A program made the translations under genes and the position numbers. Positions 39,082 to 48,576 of a stretch of DNA of 64,000 bases are shown here, one piece after another (within the stretch, counting starts at the first letter, position 1; each line of letters begins with the position of its first letter). The notes under the pieces are model-generated. The model saw nothing but the letters and a program-made list of their open reading frames with translations, searched no databases and was not told the DNA's origin. The stretch lies in assembly GCF_003730295.1 (NCBI RefSeq), contig NZ_QTSZ01000029.1, positions 62,001 to 126,000 of the forward strand, given 5' to 3'. The stretch comes from Ornithinibacillus gellani. GTDB lineage: Bacteria; Bacillota; Bacilli; Bacillales; Amphibacillaceae.

Positions 39082-39639
39082 TTAACTATTTGGTTCAATC
39101 AAACCGTATCTTCCATCTTTACGACGATATACAACGTTTGTGTCACCAGAAATAGCATTTGTAAATACGAAGAACGCATGCCCCAGCATATCCATTTGTA
39201 AAATGGCTTCCTCAGAATCCATAGGCTTCAAATTAAAGCGTTTCGTACGTACAATTTCAATTTCGTTTTCTTCTTCTTGGATTTTTTGATTTTGTGCTTC
39301 TTTTTCAAGTTCTGCGAAAATGTATTTTGGAGATCCATCCTGACGAAATTTTCGATTTACTTTCGTTTTATATTTACGGATTTGACGCTCCAGCTTGTCC
39401 ACTACCAAGTCAATGGCAGCATATAGGTCATTGTGCTGAACCTCTCCACGCAGTAGCAAATTCGTCATTGGTATGGTAACCTCAATTTGCTGTTCATCAT
39501 TATAGACACTTAAATTGACATGTACATCAGAAGTTGGCGGTGTATCAAAATACCGTTCCAATTTATTAATCTTCTTTTCGGTGTACTCCCGGATAGCATC
39601 CGTTACCTCAATATTCTCCCCGCGAATGTTATATTCCAT
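39082..39639 (-). CDS. hpf: Ribosome hibernation promoting factor, long form
   Basis: Binds the 30S subunit and dimerises ribosomes into inactive 100S particles under stress. Length is 185 residues: the N-terminal YfiA-like domain (about 1-100, starting MEYNIRGENIEVTDAIREYTEKKINKLERYF) and the C-terminal dimerisation domain (about 130-185, KRFNLKPMDSEEAILQMDMLGHAFFVF). It is called YvyD in B. subtilis. A SigB-type promoter at 39681-39706 points to general stress induction. Confidence 0.96.
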   Translation of the reverse strand: MEYNIRGENIEVTDAIREYTEKKINKLERYFDTPPTSDVHVNLSVYNDEQQIEVTIPMTNLLLRGEVQHNDLYAAIDLVVDKLERQIRKYKTKVNRKFRQDGSPKYIFAELEKEAQNQKIQEEENEIEIVRTKRFNLKPMDSEEAILQMDMLGHAFFVFTNAISGDTNVVYRRKDGRYGLIEPNS

Positions 39640-39680
39640 AAAAGTGTCCTCCCTTTGCGTTATGTCTTTAGTATACTATG

Positions 39681-39706
39681 TTACCCTAGAAAAATCTTGT
39701 TTAAAC
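39681..39706 (-). promoter_or_regulatory. SigB-type promoter of hpf
   Basis: On the minus strand GTTTAA (39701-39706), 14 bp, then GGGTAA (39681-39686) fits the general-stress sigma factor consensus GTTTAA-N12-15-GGGTAT. It lies about 42 bases upstream of the hpf start. A TATACT hexamer just downstream may add a SigA promoter. Confidence 0.72.
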
Positions 39707-39893
39707 TAGCGAAAAGGCGAAAAACATCTGGGCAATTCGTTTCTTATAATGTGTTCTGCATCTCATATTGGCGTGTGATTCCCCTTCATATTAACGGATA
39801 CAGCAACAAGATAAATGATTTATTATCTGACACTTGTTTCAAGTCATACCGCTTGTTTTCTCCATGTTCATCTTAGGTATTTTTTCCTAAATA
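39707..39893. other. Rest of the hpf upstream region
   Basis: No ORF with a ribosome site and no further motif that I can name. SigH control is known in B. subtilis, but I could not identify a convincing SigH promoter here. Confidence 0.3.
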
Positions 39894-39951
39894 AACAGCC
39901 TTCATAAAGAAAGTAAATGCTTTTTCCTTTCTATGAAGACTGTTGTTTACA
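39894..39951 (-). terminator. Terminator of the late flagellar operon after fliT
   Basis: AACAGTCTTCATAGAAAG pairs with CTTTCTTTATGAAGGCTGTT with few mismatches, then TTTATTT on the minus strand. It begins 6 bases after the fliT stop codon. Confidence 0.85.
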
Positions 39952-39956
39952 TCCAC

Positions 39957-40310
39957 TTATTGTTTGCTATCCAAAAACATACCATCTAATGCTTGCACCG
40001 ATTTATAAGGATTCGTGTAATTTCGATTTGATTTCTTTTGTTTTTTTACCTGACGCATTTCTTCCTTTAACTCAGAAAATAGTTGTTCCAGCTGCGCCTG
40101 GATGGTTGAATTCATGGTAACAAGCTCTTTGCCTATTTTCGTTTCTTCTTCCGAAAATGGTGGTTGTAATTGCTCCATTGAAACAGCTCGAGCTTCGATT
40201 AATTCATGTACTTCAAAAATAATGGCTTCACGATTTTTCGGTGTGATTTCCTGACCCAATACAGTTGTCAGTTGCAAGGTGATTTCAAGCGTCTGCTGTA
40301 ATCTATTCAT
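39957..40310 (-). CDS. fliT: Flagellar protein FliT
   Basis: Small helical protein of 117 residues. FliT-type proteins chaperone FliD in the flagellar export pathway. The leucine/glutamine-rich helices and the conserved FSEEETKIGKELV region fit the Bacillus family. Its ATG overlaps the fliS TAA by one base. Similarity within the family is low, so position after fliS is the main evidence. Confidence 0.85.
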   Translation of the reverse strand: MNRLQQTLEITLQLTTVLGQEITPKNREAIIFEVHELIEARAVSMEQLQPPFSEEETKIGKELVTMNSTIQAQLEQLFSELKEEMRQVKKQKKSNRNYTNPYKSVQALDGMFLDSKQ

Positions 40311-40708
40311 TAGATACGCGCACCCTGTGTATACCCGCTTGTTCTAGACTGGAGCAATACTTCTTTCCACACGTCACGAAATTCAACCACATATGCAAGT
40401 ACTTCTTCCAGCATCGAAGGATCGTTATTTATATTCGCTTCCATTAATCGATGATACATATATTCATACAACGGAAGCATTTGTTTCGAAAGCTCAACCT
40501 TTTGGTCCAATGTGATCATCAATTCCTGTATAATTCGTTGTGCCTTTTGGATATGTTCATTCTTTTTTTCAATATCCTTCTGTTCCATATCTTTTATTGC
40601 TTGTTTAATAAATTTCATACAGCCATTATAAAGCATCATTGTCAGTTCTCCACCTGATGCTGTATTCACCGCATTATTCTGGTAGGTTTCAAATTTATTA
40701 ACTGCCAA
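40310..40708 (-). CDS. fliS: Flagellar export chaperone FliS
   Basis: Binds the flagellin C-terminus to prevent premature assembly and contributes to FliW-CsrA control. From the TTG at 40706-40708 (M/LAVNKFETYQNNAVNTASGGEL), 8 bases after GAGGAG, it has 132 residues. The NTASGGELTMMLYNGCMKF block is the family signature. The in-frame GTG three codons upstream is too close to the ribosome site. It is coupled to fliT. Its flagellin client gene is not in this window. Confidence 0.93.
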   Translation of the reverse strand: MAVNKFETYQNNAVNTASGGELTMMLYNGCMKFIKQAIKDMEQKDIEKKNEHIQKAQRIIQELMITLDQKVELSKQMLPLYEYMYHRLMEANINNDPSMLEEVLAYVVEFRDVWKEVLLQSRTSGYTQGARI

Positions 40709-40755
40709 TCTGTTCACTCCTCGCTCTGCCAGTAACTGAAGTCTTTAACCATGTA

Positions 40756-42228
40756 TTATCCGAATTGTGACATCAAATAATCTGCTTGTGAGTTCATATT
40801 TGAAATTGCCTTTTCCATTGCTGTAAACTGACTCCAATATCTTGATTCTAATCGAACAAGTCTTTTTTCAAAAGTTGTAATTCGTTCATTCAAATCCTTC
40901 ATTTGTTTCCCAAGTGTATAATTTTCCAATGTACTCGTACTCTTACCAGCTTTCGTTTCGATTGCTTTCATCGTAGAATCAATGGAATCCTCTAATCGGT
41001 TAATAAGCCCGCGTGATCCGTCCTTTGCATTATTGGTGAATAACTTTTGGACACTATCTGGATCATTACGTAAGGCTTCTTTCAGTTTTTCTTCATTTAC
41101 AACGAGCTTTCCGCCGTCTCGGTATGCACTAGAGGTTTGAATTCCAACCTGTGTTAAAGTTGTAAAAGCTCCACCTGTATCCACCTTTGAATACCAGCTG
41201 GAACGAATATCATATAGGCCATTGGAAATGGCAGATTCACCGCGTAATAAGCCGCTTTTTGCTTTTTCTTCCCATTTTTTAATTTCATCTTCGCTCATTT
41301 CTTTCTTTTGAGCATCTGTCAATGGCTTGAAATCGCGAAATTTTTCCTCTTGCTGTGATTTATTCATGACTTCAACAACTTCATTATACGTATTCACGAA
41401 GTTCATAATTAAATCAAATGTTGAGTCCACATCATGATCAATCGTGATGGTGGCATTTCCTTCTGTTACATTCTTAAACTGAAACGTAATCCCATTTAAT
41501 TGATATTCGTTATCCTTGGATTCTAGTTCCAATTCACCATTGTAAATAAACTTGGCATTCTGTCCGCCTTTTTCATTCGCTGCATCCAGTTGCAGGACGT
41601 TCGAAAAAAATGCATTGTCTTGCGCATCAAACACAATTTCCTTACCATTTTCATCTGGGTTATATTTACCTGTACGTGTTGTTTCCAGTATGACACGTTT
41701 AGATTGCGTATCATAAAACGCACGTACATCATTATCTGCACTTGTAATTCGATTAAGTACATCTGTTAAAGTGTCTTCTGCTGTCACTTCAAATGTATGC
41801 ACTTTTTCCTTACCATCTTCATCAAAGGTTGTAAAGGAAAATTCACCTAATGGCATTCCATCGATTTCTCCCAGCTTCTGCTTCGGATCAATTCCTAATG
41901 GTTCACTGAAATTAATGGCGTTTTTGGCTAATTGCTGCACTTCTATATCATATGAACCTTTTGGAACGCCACTTGCCGCAATCGCTGTTACAGCATTTTC
42001 TTGAGAAGATACAGCTGTTTTTGGATTATAATTTTTGCTTCGCTTCATTTCAAACATTAAATCATCTAATTTAAATAAAGCTTTATTAATATCGCGAAAT
42101 CCATCACGTTTCCATTCCAGCAGGGTACGATCCTGGTGCATTCGATCCAATGGCATTCTTTCTGCAGACATTAATTTCTCAACAATAGCATCGATGTCCA
42201 TCCCTGATGCAAGTCCACCAATTCGCAT
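40756..42228 (-). CDS. fliD: Flagellar filament capping protein FliD
   Basis: Forms the cap under which flagellin polymerises. Length is 490 residues. The N-terminal D0 region begins MRIGGLASGMDIDAIVEKLMSAERMPLDRM, the family hallmark. The C-terminal heptad helix (DLNERITTFEKRLVRLESRYWSQFTAMEKAISNMNSQADYLMSQFG) is typical. It sits between flaG and fliS, with 15- and 47-base gaps. Confidence 0.95.
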   Translation of the reverse strand: MRIGGLASGMDIDAIVEKLMSAERMPLDRMHQDRTLLEWKRDGFRDINKALFKLDDLMFEMKRSKNYNPKTAVSSQENAVTAIAASGVPKGSYDIEVQQLAKNAINFSEPLGIDPKQKLGEIDGMPLGEFSFTTFDEDGKEKVHTFEVTAEDTLTDVLNRITSADNDVRAFYDTQSKRVILETTRTGKYNPDENGKEIVFDAQDNAFFSNVLQLDAANEKGGQNAKFIYNGELELESKDNEYQLNGITFQFKNVTEGNATITIDHDVDSTFDLIMNFVNTYNEVVEVMNKSQQEEKFRDFKPLTDAQKKEMSEDEIKKWEEKAKSGLLRGESAISNGLYDIRSSWYSKVDTGGAFTTLTQVGIQTSSAYRDGGKLVVNEEKLKEALRNDPDSVQKLFTNNAKDGSRGLINRLEDSIDSTMKAIETKAGKSTSTLENYTLGKQMKDLNERITTFEKRLVRLESRYWSQFTAMEKAISNMNSQADYLMSQFG

Positions 42229-42243
42229 CTACAAACACGCTCC

Positions 42244-42600
42244 TTAAATCTTTTGATCAATCATAATTCCCATTAGCTCAGCCATTTCCGCGTACATATC
42301 GAGCATTTTCTTGGGAGGTATTTCTTTGATCACTTCATCCGTTAAAGGATTAACAACAGTGACATAATATTCATTTAGCTTTTCATGAAATTGAAATTTC
42401 AAATTGGTTCGTAATGGTTCAATAAACTCATTGATTTTATTAACAACTGTCTCTACATCACTTTTGTGAACTTTATTTCCTTGTTCTTGTAGTAATGCTG
42501 CTTGCTGATGTACACTATTTCTTGTACTATTCTCCAGTGTAGATATAGAATCTTTCGTGATCGATGTCTGTGCATGCACAGCGGTCTGATCCAATCTCAT
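42244..42600 (-). CDS. flaG: FlaG family flagellar protein
   Basis: Protein of 118 residues whose C-terminal half (LKFQFHEKLNEYYVTVVNPLTDEVIKEIPPKKMLDMYAEM) is the FlaG domain, equivalent to B. subtilis YvyC. The N-terminal part is polar and variable. FlaG proteins influence filament length in other bacteria. It precedes fliD by 15 bases. Confidence 0.9.
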   Translation of the reverse strand: MRLDQTAVHAQTSITKDSISTLENSTRNSVHQQAALLQEQGNKVHKSDVETVVNKINEFIEPLRTNLKFQFHEKLNEYYVTVVNPLTDEVIKEIPPKKMLDMYAEMAELMGIMIDQKI

Positions 42601-42669
42601 AAGCCCTACAGCCCCTTGCTCTTTTTTTCTTATATCGGAGCAAATGAACCTTTTGTTTAATTTTTTCCA

Positions 42670-42912
42670 TTATTTATCTTCTTCAGCTTGATCTACCTGT
42701 GTTTGTAAGATTTTCATGATGTCTAATTGAAGATTTGCCGCTTCTGTATTTTGTTCTTGAATGGCTACATAAATTTCCTTCCGATGTATCTCTGTCGTTT
42801 TTGGTGCCGAAATACCGAGCTTTACCTGGTCACCTTCAATGGCAATTACCGTAATTTCTATATCATCACCGATTTGGATTGCTTGTTGCTTTTTTCTAGA
42901 AAGTACGAGCAT
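42670..42912 (-). CDS. csrA: Translational regulator CsrA
   Basis: RNA-binding protein of 80 residues that in B. subtilis represses hag translation and is antagonised by FliW. The first strand [22 protein letters not shown] and the core [19 protein letters not shown] are complete, including the conserved Arg6 and the RKEIY region. It begins 4 bases after fliW, as in B. subtilis. Unusually, hag does not follow it here. Confidence 0.97.
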   Translation of the reverse strand: MLVLSRKKQQAIQIGDDIEITVIAIEGDQVKLGISAPKTTEIHRKEIYVAIQEQNTEAANLQLDIMKILQTQVDQAEEDK

Positions 42913-42916
42913 ATCT

Positions 42917-43366
42917 TCATTCCCCTTTCCCTATCGTATTACGCATTGGGGCAATAGACGCTTTCATCGAATAGTGATCGGTATTCAATATGTATTGCCT
43001 GCCAGATGTGATGGTTGGGTTAATAATCAATGGGGCTTTTAAATTGATTGTGCTATCCATAAAAGGCTCTTTCAATGTAATAATAGACAGCACCACCACA
43101 TCTTCTCGTGACTGGATTTGTAAAGCTTCTACAGTGCTATCATCTAATTCAAAGGAATATTCCGGATAGAAATGATATGGGTCAGCAACAATAAATGCCA
43201 AATCAGCTGTTTGGATCGATTGCAAAATTTGAAACAGTGGGTTACCGGGAAGTCCAAGCAAAACAAATTGCTTCTCCTGTTGAAATCCCGGTATTCCATT
43301 TGAAAATTGCAATATGTCTTTCTTTTCTACCTTTACCGTTCCTAAATATTTAGTCTCAATATTCAT
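42917..43366 (-). CDS. fliW: Flagellar assembly factor FliW
   Basis: Binds CsrA or flagellin in a partner switch that tunes flagellin synthesis. From the ATG at 43364-43366 (MNIETKYLG), with AAAGGGTGA upstream, it has 149 residues. Conserved blocks include [17 protein letters not shown] and LKAPLIINP. The longer GTG start overlaps the ribosome site. It is followed by csrA after 4 bases. Confidence 0.95.
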   Translation of the reverse strand: MNIETKYLGTVKVEKKDILQFSNGIPGFQQEKQFVLLGLPGNPLFQILQSIQTADLAFIVADPYHFYPEYSFELDDSTVEALQIQSREDVVVLSIITLKEPFMDSTINLKAPLIINPTITSGRQYILNTDHYSMKASIAPMRNTIGKGE

Positions 43367-43388
43367 GTTTATCACCCTTTCGATGGTG

Positions 43389-43952
43389 TTAAATTAAAAG
43401 ATTTGTAAATGATATATCAAGGTGCTGATAATTCTTCATACGAATATCTACTTTTCCACGTTCATATTGTATGTTGGGTGGGCTCGTTTTTGCTTGGATA
43501 ATTGGTCGGTTCGGTTCGACGCGGATGTCAAGCTGAGCTGGAGTGCTGGATAATTTCACAGAAAATGCAGACGGAATAAAGGTAATCCCAACTTGTTTTT
43601 CGGAACGATGTCCATTTTGAATCGCTTGACTAACAACCGGATTTCCTGCCTGCTCCAATTTCATTAACGCACTTCCCTGTTCCGCTCTTCTTGCCATCCC
43701 GTCCAACACTGCCTGCTTACTTTCACTGGCTTGCTTAGCAGTGCTTTTTAACGGGCCATATAAATTCATATCCTCCCACGCCTTGGATTGGTCAATCATT
43801 AAGGTTGCCGGTTCAGATTCCATTGTCATCGTTGCGCGTGGTTGTTCCATCGTTAAAACGGCTGGTGGTTGTTGAATCTCCTGTTTACCAGATAATTGTC
43901 TTATTTCAATCATTGCGCGTTCTGTTTGTAGACGAATTTGCGGGAAATTCAT
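43389..43952 (-). CDS. yviE: YviE-like flagellar operon protein (DUF6470)
   Basis: Protein of 187 residues with no known function. From MNFPQIRLQTERAMIEI (ATG 43950-43952, GAGGTG 6 bases before) the N-terminal part resembles B. subtilis YviE. The middle is Glu/Gln/Ala-rich and the C-terminal part (VKLSSTPAQLDIRVEPNRPIIQ) repeats the beta-type pattern. It always lies between flgL and fliW in this order. Confidence 0.85.
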   Translation of the reverse strand: MNFPQIRLQTERAMIEIRQLSGKQEIQQPPAVLTMEQPRATMTMESEPATLMIDQSKAWEDMNLYGPLKSTAKQASESKQAVLDGMARRAEQGSALMKLEQAGNPVVSQAIQNGHRSEKQVGITFIPSAFSVKLSSTPAQLDIRVEPNRPIIQAKTSPPNIQYERGKVDIRMKNYQHLDISFTNLLI

Positions 43953-43976
43953 TATGAACACCTCATTTTACGTAAG

Positions 43977-44007
43977 TTAACCCTGGTTCCATTAGGGCCA
44001 GGGTTAA
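43977..44007. other. Hairpin between flgL and yviE
   Basis: TTAACCCTGG pairs with CCAGGGTTAA across an 11-base loop within the operon. There is no T run, so a stability or processing role is likelier than full termination. Confidence 0.6.
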
Positions 44008-44010
44008 TAA

Positions 44011-44904
44011 TTAACGTAGAAAATCCAGTAGTGATGGTTGAATTATTTTTGAACCTGCCGCCAATGCAGCACGATGAATACTTTCTTGCGTGATTAAATC
44101 TGTAATTACCTTTTCATAATCAATGTCTTCATTTTTCGACATCATATTTGTAGCGACCAATTCCTGTTCACTCAAACGATCCTCAATTAAATCAAGTCTG
44201 TTCATTCTCGCACCTAAGTCGGCTCTAGCATTAATTACTTGATTTAGACTGGCTTCCAAATCTTCAATACTGGCACTAATATCCCCTTCTTCATTGGTTA
44301 AGCGGTTGATGAATGTATCTATCACTTCAAATACATTTCCTTCATCCGTCCCTTCCGGGGTACCAAAGACCCGGTCACCGTTTACATTGGCCTCTAAGGT
44401 TACACCAGGTGCGATTTCAATAAGCACCGTATCTGCATTAAAGCTATCTTGCTTATTACCATCTGGATCATATGGCTTTTCAGTTGTATTCGTGCCATTA
44501 AAGATATATTTTCCATTGACACTCGTATTGGCAATACTAATTAAATGCTCCTTCAACTGTGCAGCCTCTTCCGCAATACTCGACCGTGCTTCCGCATCAT
44601 ATGTATCATTGCTCGCTTGAACCGCTAATTCCTGCAGTTTTTGTAAGGTTTTAGTTGCCTTATCCAATGCCGCATCACTATTATCCATCCAATTATGCAC
44701 TTCACCCGTATTTCGCATATATTGGCCAATACGGGATACTTCTGAACGATAGCTCATCCCTTTCATGACAATCACTGGATCATCTGATGGCTTATGCACC
44801 TTCTTGCCTGTATTTAACTGCTCCATATATTTACCTAACTTGGAATAGCTACTAGATATATTACGAAGCATATTATTGGCTAACATATTTTGTGTCACAC
44901 GCAT
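44011..44904 (-). CDS. flgL: Flagellar hook-filament junction protein FlgL
   Basis: Second hook-associated protein, of 297 residues. The flagellin-like N-terminus MRVTQNMLANNMLRNISSSYSKLGKYMEQLNTGKKVHKPSDDPV and the C-terminal coiled helices (MSKNEDIDYEKVITDLITQESIHRAALAAGSKIIQPSLLDFL) are clear. It follows flgK by 8 bases. This and flgK are the only flagellin-fold proteins in the window. Confidence 0.95.
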   Translation of the reverse strand: MRVTQNMLANNMLRNISSSYSKLGKYMEQLNTGKKVHKPSDDPVIVMKGMSYRSEVSRIGQYMRNTGEVHNWMDNSDAALDKATKTLQKLQELAVQASNDTYDAEARSSIAEEAAQLKEHLISIANTSVNGKYIFNGTNTTEKPYDPDGNKQDSFNADTVLIEIAPGVTLEANVNGDRVFGTPEGTDEGNVFEVIDTFINRLTNEEGDISASIEDLEASLNQVINARADLGARMNRLDLIEDRLSEQELVATNMMSKNEDIDYEKVITDLITQESIHRAALAAGSKIIQPSLLDFLR

Positions 44905-44912
44905 GATATACC

Positions 44913-46367
44913 CTACCTTCCTACTAATCCCATACTATTGATAATTCGGTCCAGCATTTCATCAATGGTTGTCATACTGCGAGCTGCAGCGTTAAATGCA
45001 TGCTGAAACTTGATCATGTTCGACATTTCTTCGTCCAACGATACAGCGCTAACTGACATCCGCTGATTATCAACCTGAGATAGAAGAATCATTGTATTTT
45101 TCGTTTGCCGGTTCGCCTCACGGGCATTTACACCTAACTCACCTATAACCGATTCATAAAATCCTTTGATCGATACCTTTTCACCAAGTCCAACATCCAA
45201 TTGATCAAAAACACCGGATAGGGCTAACGCATTTTTTCCATCGCCGGCTTTCCCATTTTCACTAGCAGCAACTAAACCTGGGTTGTCTTTCATTGCTTGG
45301 CTCACATCTATGTCTGAAGCATTTGTACCAGTAAAAAATGGATTTCCTGTTTGTCCTTCTATGCCAAATCCTGCTTCATGGACGGCATTGAATGCAGATA
45401 TAAAAGCAGCTGCCATGTCATCTAGTTTCTGCAGCATTTCAGGGTAGTCTACTTCATTTGCAGTAATGAGTGCATTTAATGATCCATTTGTTGTCATTGG
45501 TAGCTTCTGTCCATCAATTTCAACGGCATGTGTGTCTTTATTCAATGTAAGCGGATGAATGGGATCTTCATTATCACCTGGCTTCCCCTGAAGTAACGTA
45601 ATACCAACAGGCTGACCATTATCATCCACTAACTCAATTGTTGCCAAACCATCTGCCGTTTTTGGTGAACGGTCACTGCTTGGTGTATAAGTTACTTGTA
45701 TATTTACAATGGTAGAAAGCTGATCAACCAAACGGTCTCTTTCATCATATAAATCATTTGCTAAATAGCCATGGGGCTCAATCTTTTGTAATTGCTCATT
45801 AATCGCATGAATTTCACGTAAAAGTGAGTTGGCATCTTTAATCTTACCATCGATTTGACTTTGAATATCTTTTTGAATGGTTTTTAATGAGCCTGATAAA
45901 TGCTTAAATGTTTCAGCAACGGCAACACCATTCTGAACAACGACTGAACGCGCACCAGAGTTTTCAGGAGTGACAGCTAAATCTTGTAAGGAAGACCAGA
46001 ATAACTCCATGGACTTGCTTAGACCACTGTCATTGGTTTCATTTAGCACGTTCTCCATACGAGATAATGCCTCTGATTTTGCCTCCCAATAGCCTGCTTT
46101 ACTATTTTCCGCACGAAATTGATTGTCTAAAAACATATCACGAATCCGCTCAATGGAACCAGTTTTGACACCAGTACCAATCTGTCCAGGTAATTGAGGA
46201 CGATTTCTGGAACCGCTTGGATAAGCAGGCATCGTTTCAAAATTAACACGCTGTCTGGAATATCCTTCCGTATTGGCATTGGCAATATTATGTCCTGTTG
46301 TATATAGTGCTGACTGCTGGGCATACAATGCCTGCTTGGCCATTTCTAAACCGTGGAATGTGCTCAT
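44913..46367 (-). CDS. flgK: Flagellar hook-associated protein FlgK
   Basis: First hook-filament junction protein, of 484 residues. The rod-type N-terminus [40 protein letters not shown] and the C-terminal [35 protein letters not shown] pair of terminal helices are diagnostic. It lies 32 bases after flgN, its chaperone gene. Confidence 0.96.
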   Translation of the reverse strand: [484 protein letters not shown]

Positions 46368-46399
46368 TATGCTTACTCCTTTTTCATCGCTCTTTTCAA

Positions 46400-46891
46400 T
46401 TATGCCTTCGAATCAAATACAGATCGCTTCATTGTTTCTGTCTGTTTTCCACTACCATAATTCAATTTGGAGATAGATGGACTTAGCTGATCCAATGAAA
46501 ATTGGACAAACTGCATCGATTGGGCAATCAGCATATGATTGAGCTGCTCCTGCTGTTTAATTTTCAAGATAAGCTCTGACAAGGTAATGGTCCGCTCCTC
46601 CAACTCCTGAAGCATCTTATGGTCTGCTATATGTGTAAGGATTGTCGTAATATTCCCCTCGGAAACCGGCAAGTTTTGCTCCGCACACCATTGTTCAACA
46701 GCTGCCTGGCGTTTTCTTTCTGCTAACTCCAGTACATGGACTATCTTTCGTTCCTGCCCAAGCATCTGCTGCAGCTTATCCAAGTTTCCTTCTTTTACAT
46801 ACGCTGTTTTTTGTTCAGAAATCTGTAATAGCTCTTCGTGAATGGTGCATAAATTAGTAATTGATTCGTTAATTAGTTGTAGGGACTGCAT
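46400..46891 (-). CDS. flgN: Flagellar export chaperone FlgN
   Basis: All-helical protein of 163 residues that chaperones FlgK and FlgL for export. The first helix LQLINESITNLCTIHEELLQISEQKTAYVKEGNLDKLQQML matches the FlgN family (YvyG in B. subtilis). It begins 46 bases after flgM. Confidence 0.9.
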   Translation of the reverse strand: MQSLQLINESITNLCTIHEELLQISEQKTAYVKEGNLDKLQQMLGQERKIVHVLELAERKRQAAVEQWCAEQNLPVSEGNITTILTHIADHKMLQELEERTITLSELILKIKQQEQLNHMLIAQSMQFVQFSLDQLSPSISKLNYGSGKQTETMKRSVFDSKA

Positions 46892-46937
46892 AAGGTTCTC
46901 CCCTTTATGGAACGTCCGTGATTGGACTATTTATTCT

Positions 46938-47201
46938 TTATTGTTTCGACCAAAAGTCAATCATTTTTTGGGCTGTTTTTTCATAATTAATCTCATAGTT
47001 CCCGGTTTGAATATCTTTTTTTAATTGCTGAAGATATGCTTCTCTTTTTGGATGCAGCTTCTCACTTTCTTGCAATTCCTTTGCCTCACTGGAAATCTCA
47101 AGCTGATCCTGTTGCTTATACTGTGACACTTTACGATCATGCTTTTGAAGTTGATTGTTATACGGATTAAAATGCGTTTGATTTGGACCATTTATTTTCA
47201 A
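46938..47201 (-). CDS. flgM: Anti-sigma-D factor FlgM
   Basis: Small protein of 87 residues that binds and inhibits SigD until it is secreted or released after hook completion. The N-terminal KINGPNQTHFNPYNNQ and the SigD-binding C-terminal helices (LQQLKKDIQTGNYEINYEKTAQKMIDFWSKQ) match FlgM. No SigD promoter is recognised in the 234 bases upstream. Confidence 0.92.
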   Translation of the reverse strand: MKINGPNQTHFNPYNNQLQKHDRKVSQYKQQDQLEISSEAKELQESEKLHPKREAYLQQLKKDIQTGNYEINYEKTAQKMIDFWSKQ

Positions 47202-47435
47202 AGGTCTTCACCCTTTCTTTGAGTATGGGGCATCACCATCTATCCCTGATGGTCATCCAATAAATATGCTGTTTGATGGTCAATGACCGCATTCCTCGTT
47301 CCCATCTCCAGATTCTATTATTTTACCTATGTTGTATGATCTGTTGGCGATGTGAATCACTAGTCATGTGACTGCCCCATTCATAACGTTTTCGCCTTAT
47401 TATCTTTTATCGACTTGTTTTCAATTTTATAAAGT

Positions 47436-47855
47436 TTATTGTTTAAATTGATCCATTGTATAATAAATTGGCTGTTTTTCCTGCTTTTTACTTGTTGAAG
47501 AGATCGCCTCAACCCGTTCGTGATGTTTGAGTTCTCTTTTTAATTCATCTGAACAATTCGCACAAATATGACCGGTTTGAATGGAGGTTCCACATCGCTC
47601 ACATGGATAGCCAAGTGCAGGAAACTCAGATGTTCTAAGGCGTTTTTCGCGGATGAATTTAATAATAATGGATTCATCTACCTCGGTAGACGCTGCTATT
47701 TCCTGCAAGCTTGCTTCTCTATTTTTATGTGATTTCAAAAAAGTATATACTGTTTGAAAATCCTTCTCTTCTGCCTGATAGCAGCTTTGACAAATGGGAC
47801 GCATCATCTGAACAAAAACAGCGCCGCAGCGGGGACAATTTGCTAACTCAGCCAT
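47436..47855 (-). CDS. yvyF: YvyF flagellar operon protein
   Basis: Protein of 139 residues with two zinc ribbons: CPRCGAVF...CQSC near the N-terminus and YPCERCGTSIQTGHICANC in the C-terminal half. The middle region (ASLQEIAASTEVDESIIIKFIREKRLRTSE) resembles a winged-helix MarR-like turn. It is conserved between comFC and flgM in bacilli. Function is unknown; zinc binding and possible DNA binding are inferred. Confidence 0.9.
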   Translation of the reverse strand: MAELANCPRCGAVFVQMMRPICQSCYQAEEKDFQTVYTFLKSHKNREASLQEIAASTEVDESIIIKFIREKRLRTSEFPALGYPCERCGTSIQTGHICANCSDELKRELKHHERVEAISSTSKKQEKQPIYYTMDQFKQ

Positions 47856-47892
47856 ATATAAATCTTTCCTTTCGATAAATACATCATAACAT

Positions 47893-48576
47893 TTATCCTC
47901 TAATGAGTGTGAATGCGCAAACCTTTGGACAGCCCTGTTGCTTTAATACATTCGCAGCATGTCGTAAGGTCGCACCTGTTGTATATATATCATCGACAAG
48001 AATGACTGGTTTGTTAATTGTTTTTTTCATTCGAAAAGGGTTTTCTGCAAAAATTCGATCTTGTCGAGATTTTTTTGATTGTTTTTCCCCATCTTTTCGT
48101 TGTAGCAAAGCCACAGACTTTCTATCCAAAAAAGCCGTCAGCATTTCCGCTTGATTAAATCCTCGTTCGCGATGACGCACCACACTAAGAGGGATAGGCA
48201 CAAGTATTGCCGCTTTATCCCATTTTAAAAAGCTTTGTTTAAAAGCATCTATAAAGGGCCATCGAAAGGCTTCGCCAAGTAGATAATCCCCTCGGTATTT
48301 CCACCTGCTAATCATCTCTTTCATGGGATCATTATAATGGTATACAGAATAATTCCAGGCCAGCGGGTCTTCATCCTGAAAGATATCTTTCCACCATATA
48401 CAATCACCACAGACAGTTTGATTGGAATACCTGCTACAACGAACACATCGTCTTCCATCCAGCAGCTGCAGTTTATTCGTACAAGCAGAACACAGAGGGG
48501 ACCTGCGACTTGGCATGAATACATTTCCCCAACTTACCTCCACTAGGATTGAATCATGACACCATAAACAATGCAT
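47893..48576 (-). CDS. comFC: ComFC phosphoribosyltransferase-like competence protein
   Basis: Protein of 227 residues. An N-terminal zinc motif (CLWC...CSAC...CVRC...CGDC) precedes a phosphoribosyltransferase fold with the PRPP-binding motif VILVDDIYTTGAT near residue 190. It acts in transformation with ComFA. It starts 21 bases after comFA; comFB, which separates the two in B. subtilis, is missing. Confidence 0.93.
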   Translation of the reverse strand: MHCLWCHDSILVEVSWGNVFMPSRRSPLCSACTNKLQLLDGRRCVRCSRYSNQTVCGDCIWWKDIFQDEDPLAWNYSVYHYNDPMKEMISRWKYRGDYLLGEAFRWPFIDAFKQSFLKWDKAAILVPIPLSVVRHRERGFNQAEMLTAFLDRKSVALLQRKDGEKQSKKSRQDRIFAENPFRMKKTINKPVILVDDIYTTGATLRHAANVLKQQGCPKVCAFTLIRG

